Source of the DNA: Candidatus Rokuibacteriota bacterium
GTDB lineage: Bacteria > Methylomirabilota > Methylomirabilia > Rokubacteriales > JACPHL01
Assembly (NCBI GenBank): GCA_016188625.1
Contig: JACPHL010000100.1
Location: 1 to 8,620 of the forward strand
DNA: 8,620 nucleotides
Direction of reading: 5' to 3'
A program made the position numbers and the translations under genes. Every line of letters starts with the position of its first letter. The stretch's first letter is position 1. This document shows, one piece after another, positions 1 to 5,303 of this stretch. The notes beneath the pieces were generated by a model that saw nothing but the letters and a program-made list of their open reading frames with translations, was not told the origin of the DNA and did no database searches.

Positions 1-469
1 GAAGGAGGGCTTGTCCCAGGTGGGGAGCCCGGCCGCCCGCGACAGCTCGCGGATCTCCTGCTTGGTCAGTCCGGCATCGAGGAGCGGGGCCGTGACCCCC
101 TTCTGCCGCGCGGCGACCATCCCCGGCCGGTGGTCGCCGAGATCATCGAGGTTGGCGCCGTAGACGAGGTGGGGAAGCCCCTCGGCCTCGGCGACGGGCT
201 CGAGGCGCGTGAACAGCTCCTCCTTGCAGAAGAAGCAGCGGTTCGGTGCATTCCTGGCGTACTCGGGATTCTGGAGCTCCTGCGTCCGGATGACGAGGTG
301 GCGCATCCCGAGGAGGGCGGCCAGCCGCCGGGCTTCCGCCAGCTCGGCGGAGGGGTAACTCTCCGAGTCCGCGGTCGCCAGGAGGGCGCGCTCGCCCAGG
401 GCGTCCCTGGCCGCGTACCCCAGGCGCGTACTTCTCGCGCAGGACCGGATCGAGGTCTGCCGAAGACAT
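1..469 (-). pseudogene. larE: LarE-type sulfur transferase, 5' end deleted and frameshifted, 3' end outside window
   Basis: LarE is the ATP-dependent sacrificial sulfur transferase that adds sulfur to the pyridinium precursor of the nickel-pincer nucleotide cofactor. From about 423 down to 1 one frame reads as a clear LarE. It contains RLGYAARDALGERALLATADSES, split here as RLGYAARD and ALGERALLATADSES, then RCFFCKEELF (cysteines at 237-235 and 228-226), YGANLDDLGDHRPG, and TWDKPSF at the window edge, just before the expected ACLASR region. The start is different. An ATG at 469 has a GAGGTG ribosome site 5 nt upstream and encodes MSSADLDPVLREKYA, a plausible LarE N-terminus, but in another frame that soon leaves LarE-like sequence. 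The LarE frame itself has no ATG, GTG or TTG before ATG at about 306. About 20-25 codons carrying the SGGxDS PP-loop are missing, so the product should not bind ATP. It starts 2 nt after the PfkB stop. A pseudogene and an assembly error both fit. No larB or larC is visible. Confidence 0.85.
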
Positions 470-471
470 CG

Positions 472-1380
472 CTACACCTCGACCTTCATCATCTCGCCGA
501 AGGCCCGGACGCGCTCGTCGATCTCCTTCGGCTCGAGGCGACGCAGGCGATTCAGGGAGAAATCCTCCACGGTGAAGGAGGCCATGACGCTCCCGTAGAC
601 GATCGCCCGCCGGAGCGCGGGCTCGTCCAGCTCCCCGTCCCGGGCCAGGACGCCCATGAAGCCGCCGGCGAAGGTGTCCCCGGCGCCCGTGGGGTCGAAG
701 ACCGACTCCAGGGGGTAGGCGGGGGCGAAGAAGAACCGGCCGTTCGTGGCCATGAGCACGCCGTGCTCCCCGCGCTTGATCACGACGATCCGCGGACCGT
801 AGCCGAGGATCGTCCGCGCCGCCTTCACCAGGCTCGGCTCCCGGGTGAGCTGGCGGGCCTCGGCGTCGTTGATGACCAGCGCGTCCACCTCCCGGAGGAC
901 CCGGAGGAGCGCCTCGCGCTTCCCCTCGATCCAGTAGTTCATGGTGTCCAGGGCGACCAGGCGCGGCCGCTCGAGCTGGTGGAGGACCTCTCGCTGGAGG
1001 TCCGGGTCGATGTTGGCGAGGAAGAGGAACGGGGTCTTCCGGAAGTCGGCGGGGAGGCGCGGACGGAAGTCGGCGAAGACCCCGAGGTGGGTCGCCAGGG
1101 TCGTGGCCTCGTCGAGGTCGTAGCCGTACTCCCCGGCCCAGCGGAAGGTCTTCCCGGGGGCGACCTCGAGGCCGGCGAGGTCCACCCCGCGCTCCCGGAG
1201 GAGGTCGAGGTGCACCCCGGGGAAGTCCTCCCCGACCACCGCGACCAGGCGGACCGGGACGAAGAAGCTCGCGGCGTACGAGAAGTAGGTGGCCGAGCCC
1301 CCGAGGGCCTCCTCGGCCTGCCCGAAGGGGGTGCGGACCGAGTCGAAGGCCACCGAGCCGACGACCAGGACCTCAGCCAC
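472..1380 (-). CDS. PfkB/ribokinase-family sugar or nucleoside kinase
   Basis: A 302-residue ATP-dependent kinase of the PfkB (ribokinase/adenosine kinase) fold. Visible features are the N-terminal strand VLVVGSVAFDSV, the substrate-side GGSA at 27-30, the VVGEDFPG turn at 48-55, NDAEARQL at 171-178, VVIKRGEHG at 199-207, and the second PfkB signature DPTGAGDTFAGGF at 229-241 with anion hole GAGD and catalytic base Asp235. Length is normal for the family. The start is GTG at 1380, with GGAGG 4 nt upstream. It overlaps the mtnP stop by 8 nt (GTGGCTGA), so translation is probably coupled. The substrate cannot be read from sequence. Next to an MTA phosphorylase, a nucleoside (adenosine-like) or a deoxy/methylthio-pentose is a reasonable guess. 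A phosphorylase product such as methylthioribose-1-phosphate would not need a kinase, so an adenosine or other salvage role is at least as likely. Confidence 0.9.
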   Translation of the reverse strand: MAEVLVVGSVAFDSVRTPFGQAEEALGGSATYFSYAASFFVPVRLVAVVGEDFPGVHLDLLRERGVDLAGLEVAPGKTFRWAGEYGYDLDEATTLATHLGVFADFRPRLPADFRKTPFLFLANIDPDLQREVLHQLERPRLVALDTMNYWIEGKREALLRVLREVDALVINDAEARQLTREPSLVKAARTILGYGPRIVVIKRGEHGVLMATNGRFFFAPAYPLESVFDPTGAGDTFAGGFMGVLARDGELDEPALRRAIVYGSVMASFTVEDFSLNRLRRLEPKEIDERVRAFGEMMKVEV

Positions 1381-2311
1381 GGCGCCTCCGGTCCTGGCCG
1401 GCCCTGCCCGGCCCCCGGGGCCGTGGCCGCGCCCGGTCTCGGCCCCCGGCGGGGAAGTACTTGCCGATCAGGAGGTCGAGGGCCCGCCGGGTGCGCGGCG
1501 GGAAGGCGCCCCGGGCGGTGATGACGGCGTCCTTCAGGAGGGACGGGCAGGAACAACTCCTCGGGTGGCTCACGGCCGGGATCAGGCGCCGGAGGACCTC
1601 CCGGGCGGTGGCGACGCCCTTCAGGAGGTTGGCGATCACCGCCTCGACGTTGACTACCGCCTCCGTCTCGTGCCAGACGTCGTAGTCGGTCACCAGGGCG
1701 AGGGTCGCGTAGCAGAGCTCGGCCTCGCGCGCCAGCTTGACCTCGGGCATGTTGGTCATCCCGATGACGTCCACCCCCCAGGAGCGGTAGATCCTGGACT
1801 CGGCCTTTGAGGAGAACTGCGGCCCCTCGATGCAGAGGTAGGTCCCACCCCGATGGACGCGGGCCCCCGCGGCGACCGCCGCGTCGTGGAGCCGGGCGGC
1901 CAGGTCCGGGCAGATCGGCTCGGCCATCCCGACGTGGCCGACGATCCCCGCGCCGAAGAACGTGGAGACCCGCCGCTTGGTCGCGTCGAAGAACTGGTCC
2001 GGGACCACCATGTCCAGCGGGCGCAGCTCTTCCCGCATGCTCCCCACCGCGCTCACCGAGACCACCCACTCCGCCCCGAGCTTCTTCAGCCCCCAGATGT
2101 TGGCGCGGAAGTTCAGCTCCGAGGGCATGAGGCGGTGACCCCGGCCGTGACGGGGGAGGAAGACGACCCGGCGGCCGGCGAAGCGGCCGACGCAGTAGGC
2201 GTCGGAGGGATCGCCGAAGGGGGTGCGCACCCGGACCCAGCGGACCTCCTCCAGGCCCTCCAGCTCGTAGAGGCCGCTCCCCCCGATGATCCCGAGGGCC
2301 GGCTCAGGCAC
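1373..2311 (-). CDS. mtnP: S-methyl-5'-thioadenosine phosphorylase (MTAP family)
   Basis: A 312-residue PNP/MTAP-family phosphorylase. It cleaves 5'-methylthioadenosine with phosphate to adenine and 5-methylthioribose-1-phosphate, in the cytosol, as part of SAM by-product recycling. Motifs: phosphate-binding GIIGGSGLY (7-15), RHGRGHRLMPSELNFRAN (54-71), SVSAVGSMREEL (85-96), the family block YLCIEGPQFSSKAESR (158-173), sugar-site GMTNMPE (184-190), and TDYDVW (208-213). The aspartates of TDYDVW match the adenine-binding pair of MTAP and argue against a 6-oxopurine enzyme. CSC at 253-255 resembles the CxC motif of some thermophile MTAPs. The core ends near residue 286 (LLIGKYF), the usual family length. 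The last ~26 residues are an Arg/Gly/Pro-rich tail encoded across the spacer and into the next gene. The start is GTG at 2311, with GAGGT about 7 nt upstream, overlapping the mtaB stop by 8 nt. Inosine-type activity cannot be fully excluded. Confidence 0.93.
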   Translation of the reverse strand: MPEPALGIIGGSGLYELEGLEEVRWVRVRTPFGDPSDAYCVGRFAGRRVVFLPRHGRGHRLMPSELNFRANIWGLKKLGAEWVVSVSAVGSMREELRPLDMVVPDQFFDATKRRVSTFFGAGIVGHVGMAEPICPDLAARLHDAAVAAGARVHRGGTYLCIEGPQFSSKAESRIYRSWGVDVIGMTNMPEVKLAREAELCYATLALVTDYDVWHETEAVVNVEAVIANLLKGVATAREVLRRLIPAVSHPRSCSCPSLLKDAVITARGAFPPRTRRALDLLIGKYFPAGGRDRARPRPRGPGRAGQDRRRRG

Positions 2312-3662
2312 CGACGACCTCGCCGAGGGTCCGCTCGGGGGTGACCTCGGTGACCCTGACGGTCGTAAAGCCCCGCATGAGGGATTCGGGCCCCGGGAAG
2401 GCGACCTCGATGTAGTTGCCGGTGAGCCCGGTCAGGAGCCCGGTCGCCCGGTCCCGCTGCTCCAGGACCAGCAGCTCCACCTCCCGCCCGAGGTGGGCGC
2501 GGCGGAAGGCGAGCTGCTTCATCCGGCCGAGCGCCCGCAGCCGGGTAGTCCGGCGTTTGATCTCCGCCGGGGCGACGTGGCCGGGGAGGCGGACCGCCTC
2601 CGTCCCCGGGCGGTCGGAGTAGCTGAAGACGTGGAGGTAGGTGAACTGGAGCGCCTCGACGAAGCCGACCGTCTCCTCGAACTCGGCCTGGGTCTCGCCG
2701 GGGAAGCCGGTGATCAGATCCGCGCCGAGGCCGAGGTCGGGGAGCGCCGCCGCCAGCCGCTCGACGAGCCCGCGGTAGATCCGGGCGTTGTAGGGGCGCC
2801 GCATCGCCCGGAGGACCCGGTCGGCCCCGGACTGGAGCGGGATGTGGAGGTGCCGGCAGATCCGCTCCGACCCGGCGATCACCTCGATCAGCTCGTCGGT
2901 GAAGTAGGCCGGCAGGACCGAGGAGAGGCGGAGGCGGCGGAGCCCGGGGACCTCGAGGAGCCGACCGAGGAGCCGGGCCAGGGTCGTCCGCGGGGCCAGG
3001 TCCCAGCCGTAGTGCCCCATGTCCACGCCGGTGAGGACGACCTCCGGGTAGCCGGCCTCGACGGCCTCGTGGAGCCGGTCCACGACCACCTCGACCGGCT
3101 GGCTCCGGCTCGGGCCGCGCGCGTAGGGGACGATGCAGAAGCTGCAGCGGTGCTGGCAACCGTCCTGGATCTTCACGAAGGCCCGGGTGTGGCCCGCGAA
3201 CTTCCGGACCGGAATGGCCGGGAGGGTCCGCGCCCGGGAGATCTCCCCCACCCGGATCAGGGGGCGGACCCGCTGTTTGACGGAGTCGAGCAGGCGGACC
3301 AGTTCGTACTTCTCCTGGTTGCCGAGGATCACGTTCACCCCGTCGATCCGCGCGATCGCCCCGGGGTTGGTCTGGGCGTAGCAGCCGGTCACCACCACCA
3401 GGGCGTTCGGGTTCCGGGCCACGGCGCGGCGGATCGCCTGCCGGTCTGAGTAGTCGGCCCGCGCCGTCACGGTGCAGGTGTTGATGACGTAGATATCGGC
3501 CGGCGCCTCGAACGGCACCGTCCGGAGGCCCCGGCCTTCGAGGAGCGCCTGCAGCTCCCAGGACTCGTACTGGTTGAGCCGGCACCCGAGCGTCGCGAAG
3601 GCGACGGTGGCCATCCCCTCGGGCGGCGCGGGCGCGAGGACGGGGAGCGGCTGAGGGCTCAT
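2304..3662 (-). CDS. mtaB: tRNA t6A37 C2-methylthiotransferase MtaB (radical SAM)
   Basis: A 452-residue methylthiotransferase that converts t6A37 to ms2t6A37 in ANN-decoding tRNAs, using two [4Fe-4S] clusters and two SAM molecules. The N-terminal MTTase domain begins near residue 18 (MATVAFATLGCRLNQYE). Its cluster cysteines are Cys27, Cys63 (INTCTV) and Cys94 (VTGCYAQ). The radical-SAM cluster motif is DGCQHRCSFC, with Cys169, Cys173 and Cys176. It is followed by VVLTGVDMGHYG, HIPLQSGAD and GADLITGFPGET. A C-terminal TRAM domain (GREVELLVLE onward) should bind RNA. The opening LGCRLNQYE and the t6A-type body favour MtaB over MiaB or RimO. I chose ATG at 3662 because it forms an ATGA overlap with the rlmN stop. 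An alternative ATG at 3614 would match the conserved domain start more exactly and would remove a Pro/Ala-rich leader of 16 residues. This reading frame stays open far upstream through rlmN, but that is only high-GC shadow. Confidence 0.95.
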   Translation of the reverse strand: MSPQPLPVLAPAPPEGMATVAFATLGCRLNQYESWELQALLEGRGLRTVPFEAPADIYVINTCTVTARADYSDRQAIRRAVARNPNALVVVTGCYAQTNPGAIARIDGVNVILGNQEKYELVRLLDSVKQRVRPLIRVGEISRARTLPAIPVRKFAGHTRAFVKIQDGCQHRCSFCIVPYARGPSRSQPVEVVVDRLHEAVEAGYPEVVLTGVDMGHYGWDLAPRTTLARLLGRLLEVPGLRRLRLSSVLPAYFTDELIEVIAGSERICRHLHIPLQSGADRVLRAMRRPYNARIYRGLVERLAAALPDLGLGADLITGFPGETQAEFEETVGFVEALQFTYLHVFSYSDRPGTEAVRLPGHVAPAEIKRRTTRLRALGRMKQLAFRRAHLGREVELLVLEQRDRATGLLTGLTGNYIEVAFPGPESLMRGFTTVRVTEVTPERTLGEVVGA

Positions 3663-4729
3663 GAGGCCGCCGCGGCGCCCACCGGCTGCCGGCGCGCCCG
3701 CTGCTCGGCGGTGCGGAGCTGGCCGCACGCGGCCCCGATGTCCTCCCCCTTGGACCAGCGGATGGTGGCGGTGACCCCGGCGTCCAGCAGGACCCGCTGG
3801 AAGGCCAGGATGCGCTCCAGGGGGGGACGGCGGAAGCCGGAGCCGGTCCAGGGGTTGAAGGGGATGAGGTTGACCTTGGCGCGGAGCCCCGCCAGGCGGC
3901 GGGCCAGGCGCCGGGCCTCCTCGGGGGAGTCGTTCACCCCGTCGAGGAGAACGTACTCGAAGGTCATCCGCTGGCGGACCGGGAGCGGGAAGCGCCGGCA
4001 GGCGGCCAGGAGGTCGTCGAGGCCCCAGCCCCGGTTGATCGGCATCAGCCGGCCCCGGACCTCGTCGGTGGCCGCGTGGAGCGAGACGGCGAGGTTGACC
4101 TTGAGCCCCTCCCGGGCCAGCCGGTCGATCCCCTGCACGAGGCCCACGGTGGAGACGGTGATCCGGCGGGGCGAGTAGCCGAGGCCGTGGGGAGAGGTCA
4201 GGGTCCTGAGGGCCGTCACGGTGGCGGCGTAGTTGGCGAGCGGCTCCCCCATCCCCATGAAGACGAGATGAGTGATCCGGCTCCCGGAGGGGAGGGTCGC
4301 GCGCGCCGCCAGGAGCTGCCCGACGATCTCCCCGGCGCCGAGGTGCCGGACGAGCCCCATGGTCCCGGTGTAGCAGAAGGCGCAGGCGAAGCCGCACCCG
4401 ACCTGGGTGGAGAGGCAGAGGGTCAGCCGGTCCTCGTCCGGCATCAGGACCGCCTGCACGGTCCGGCCGTCGCCCAGGCGCAGCTCGAACTTCTGGCTCC
4501 CGTCCGCCGACGCCGCCACCCGCGCGATCGCGGGGAGGGCCAGGGTCGTCTCGCGGACGAGGCGCTCCCGGAAGCGCCCGGGGAGGTCCGTCATCGCCCC
4601 GAAGTCGAAGACCCCTTTGCGATAGATCCATCCGGCGAGCTGGCGACCCCGGTAGGACGGCTCGTCCCAGCCGAGGGCGAGCGCCTGGAGCTCTTCGGGG
4701 GTGCGATCGAGGAGATTGATCAGTGACAT
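3659..4729 (-). CDS. rlmN: Dual-specificity 23S rRNA/tRNA adenine-C2 methyltransferase RlmN (radical SAM)
   Basis: A 356-residue radical-SAM enzyme that methylates C2 of A2503 in 23S rRNA and A37 of some tRNAs. Each turnover uses two SAM and releases SAH, methionine and 5'-deoxyadenosine. The N-terminus (residues 1-70) is the RlmN accessory domain, with YRGRQLAGWIYRKGV. The block LCLSTQVGCGFACAFCYTG holds the conserved pre-cluster Cys105 and the radical-SAM cluster cysteines 112, 116 and 119. GMGEPLANY lies at 159-167, ITVSTVGLV at 190-198, NLAVSLHAA at 212-220 and INRGW at 231-235. The methyl-carrying C-terminal cysteine is Cys335 in GEDIGAACGQL. All catalytic features are present and the length is normal. 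The CSTQVG-type motif and A2503 specificity favour RlmN, although the family also includes Cfr, which differs in its resistance role. It is first in its operon. ATG at 4729 has no Shine-Dalgarno upstream but lies 9 nt below a strong -10 element. Confidence 0.96.
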   Translation of the reverse strand: MSLINLLDRTPEELQALALGWDEPSYRGRQLAGWIYRKGVFDFGAMTDLPGRFRERLVRETTLALPAIARVAASADGSQKFELRLGDGRTVQAVLMPDEDRLTLCLSTQVGCGFACAFCYTGTMGLVRHLGAGEIVGQLLAARATLPSGSRITHLVFMGMGEPLANYAATVTALRTLTSPHGLGYSPRRITVSTVGLVQGIDRLAREGLKVNLAVSLHAATDEVRGRLMPINRGWGLDDLLAACRRFPLPVRQRMTFEYVLLDGVNDSPEEARRLARRLAGLRAKVNLIPFNPWTGSGFRRPPLERILAFQRVLLDAGVTATIRWSKGEDIGAACGQLRTAEQRARRQPVGAAAAS

Positions 4730-4738
4730 GACGACATT

Positions 4739-4767
4739 AGGATACTCAAACCCCCAGGAGCGGTCAA
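4739..4767 (-). promoter_or_regulatory. sigma-70-type promoter of the rlmN operon, probably leaderless
   Basis: On the minus strand, TTGACC (4767-4762) and TATCCT (4744-4739) are separated by exactly 17 nt, close to the TTGACA-N17-TATAAT consensus. Only 9 nt lie between the -10 element and the rlmN ATG. A start site at the usual distance would fall about 0-4 nt before the ATG, which fits the missing Shine-Dalgarno. This is the one AT-richer stretch next to the gene. Assignment is from sequence only. Confidence 0.65.
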
Positions 4768-4780
4768 ACCACCACCCCCC

Positions 4781-4817
4781 GAGCAGAGGGTGCTCCCTGG
4801 CTCGGAGCCCGTCCGAG
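4781..4817. other. Two small inverted repeats upstream of the rlmN promoter
   Basis: GAGCA-GAGGG-TGCTC (4781-4795) and CTCGGA-GCCCG-TCCGAG (4801-4817) are two perfect inverted repeats with 5-nt loops, 5 nt apart. They lie just upstream of the -35 element on the side away from the gene. They could be an operator or chance palindromes in GC-rich DNA. The second shares its arms (GGCTCGGA and TCCGA) with the larger repeat at 4865-4943 and may be a shortened relic of it. Confidence 0.3.
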
Positions 4818-4864
4818 TCACGCTGGTAGTACGTTCACACGCTCTCGACCCTCGGCCCGCGGCA

Positions 4865-4943
4865 GGAATGGTCCGCTCCGAGCGCGGGCTTCGCCCGCGC
4901 AACCTTGGGGGAGGCTCGGAAGGGGGGCGGAGCCCCCCTCCGA
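4865..4943. repeat. Two-hairpin dispersed-type repeat, copy 1
   Basis: An ~79-bp unit that recurs at 5221-5303 in the same orientation. It starts with ATGGTCCGCTCC. Hairpin A follows at 4882-4900 (stem GCGCGGG/CCCGCGC, loop CTTCG). Next comes the spacer AACCTTGGGGGAGGCTCGGA, then hairpin B at 4921-4939 (stem AGGGGGGC/GCCCCCCT, loop GGA). Outer arms TCGG (4916-4919) and CCGA (4940-4943) extend hairpin B, leaving one bulged A. It resembles REP/BIME-type intergenic repeats in layout. No open reading frame across it is credible. Confidence 0.85.
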
Positions 4944-5220
4944 ATTATTGTCCACACCCGCTGTGAGGAAGCTGTGCATAACCCGGTGGGGAACCCCAAA
5001 AAGCGCAAGTCGGACAAGCGCGAAGACCGCCTCGCCCATCCCGCGCACAAGGCCTCGGGGGGGATTGGCACCCGAGCGGGAGGCATCGGTCCCTCGCTCC
5101 ACACGCTCCGCGGCGCACCCGTCTGTGGCTCGCCGCGCGGGGCCCCTCCTGTTTGTTTCCCGCTCGCCTGTCGGCTTCCCCACCCGGCTCGCTCACGACG
5201 GGGACCCGCGCCGCTCCTCG
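4944..5220. other. Intergenic segment between the two repeat copies, no convincing gene
   Basis: This 277-bp stretch is bounded by the two hairpin repeats. Apart from the DnaA-box-like cluster near its left end, it holds weak inverted repeats. One is CTCGGG/CCCGAG (5054-5059 with 5071-5076); another is GAGCG/CGCTC (5074-5078 with 5095-5099). Short open frames on both strands run through it and into the repeats. They have arginine- and proline-rich low-complexity translations, no domain and no good ribosome site, so I do not call them. A structured RNA is possible but nothing matches a tRNA, tmRNA, SRP RNA or riboswitch that I recognise. Confidence 0.5.
4948..4993. promoter_or_regulatory. Cluster of DnaA-box-like 9-mers
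   Basis: TTGTCCACA (4948-4956) differs from the DnaA box TTATCCACA by one base. TGTGCATAA (4973-4981) is the exact complement of TTATGCACA, a consensus TTATNCACA box. Two degenerate copies, TGTGAGGAA (4962-4970) and GGTGGGGAA (4985-4993), flank it in the same orientation at 11- and 12-bp steps, about one helical turn. A short AT-rich patch (GAATTATTG, 4942-4950) adjoins. There is no long AT-rich unwinding element and no dnaA or dnaN in view, so an origin is unproven. A DnaA-binding or titration site is possible. Confidence 0.4.
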
Positions 5221-5303
5221 GGGATGGTCCGCTCCAAGCGCCGGCTTCGCCGGCGCAACCTTAGGGGGGAGGCTCGGTAGGGGGGGCGTCAGCCCCCCTC
5301 CGA
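5221..5303. repeat. Two-hairpin dispersed-type repeat, copy 2
   Basis: This is the second copy of the unit at 4865-4943, starting GGGATGGTCCGCTCC. Hairpin A at 5238-5256 has stem GCGCCGG/CCGGCGC and the same CTTCG loop. Relative to copy 1, one base pair is flipped on both sides (4886 G with 4896 C becomes 5242 C with 5252 G), so pairing is kept. Hairpin B at 5281-5298 has stem GGGGGGC/GCCCCCC and loop GTCA, so it differs from copy 1 only in the loop. The left arm of hairpin B contains or abuts the stop codon of the glycerate kinase (TGA, 5291-5289). The repeat therefore encodes that protein's last residues. Confidence 0.85.
5279..5299 (-). terminator. Possible terminator hairpin of the moeB-aminotransferase-glycerate kinase unit
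   Basis: On the minus strand a strong GC hairpin (GGGGGGC-TGAC-GCCCCCC) forms exactly at the end of the glycerate kinase gene, the last gene of its unit. No T-run follows, so it is not a canonical intrinsic terminator. It may act as an mRNA 3'-end stabiliser, a Rho-linked pause, or only as part of the dispersed repeat. Confidence 0.35.

Noticed and set aside
130-1521. Long plus-strand open frame opposite larE, PfkB and mtnP
   Set aside because: The translation is low-complexity Glu/Gly/Arg/Pro-rich with no recognisable domain. It is a high-GC shadow of well-supported minus-strand genes.
2304-4631. A 775-residue frame suggesting a fusion of mtaB with upstream sequence
   Set aside because: The upstream part is rlmN read in the wrong frame (proline/arginine-rich). 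The true mtaB start is at the ATGA overlap at 3662 or the ATG at 3614.
4800-4880. Stretch with GCTGGTAGTACG reminiscent of a tRNA D-arm
   Set aside because: There is no T-arm (GTTCGAATC-like), acceptor pairing or CCA in either direction. A tRNA cannot be folded.
4921-4939. Hairpin B of copy 1 as an intrinsic terminator
   Set aside because: No T-run follows on either strand and no gene ends there. It is better described as part of the repeat.
4944-5220. Segment between direct repeats as a small mobile element
   Set aside because: There is no transposase, no inverted terminal repeats and no target-site duplication. The repeats could simply be two independent copies.
4818-5280. Short open frames of about 80-120 codons on both strands in the intergenic region
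   Set aside because: They cross the hairpin repeats, have no domain or ribosome site, and overlap each other on both strands. No coding support.
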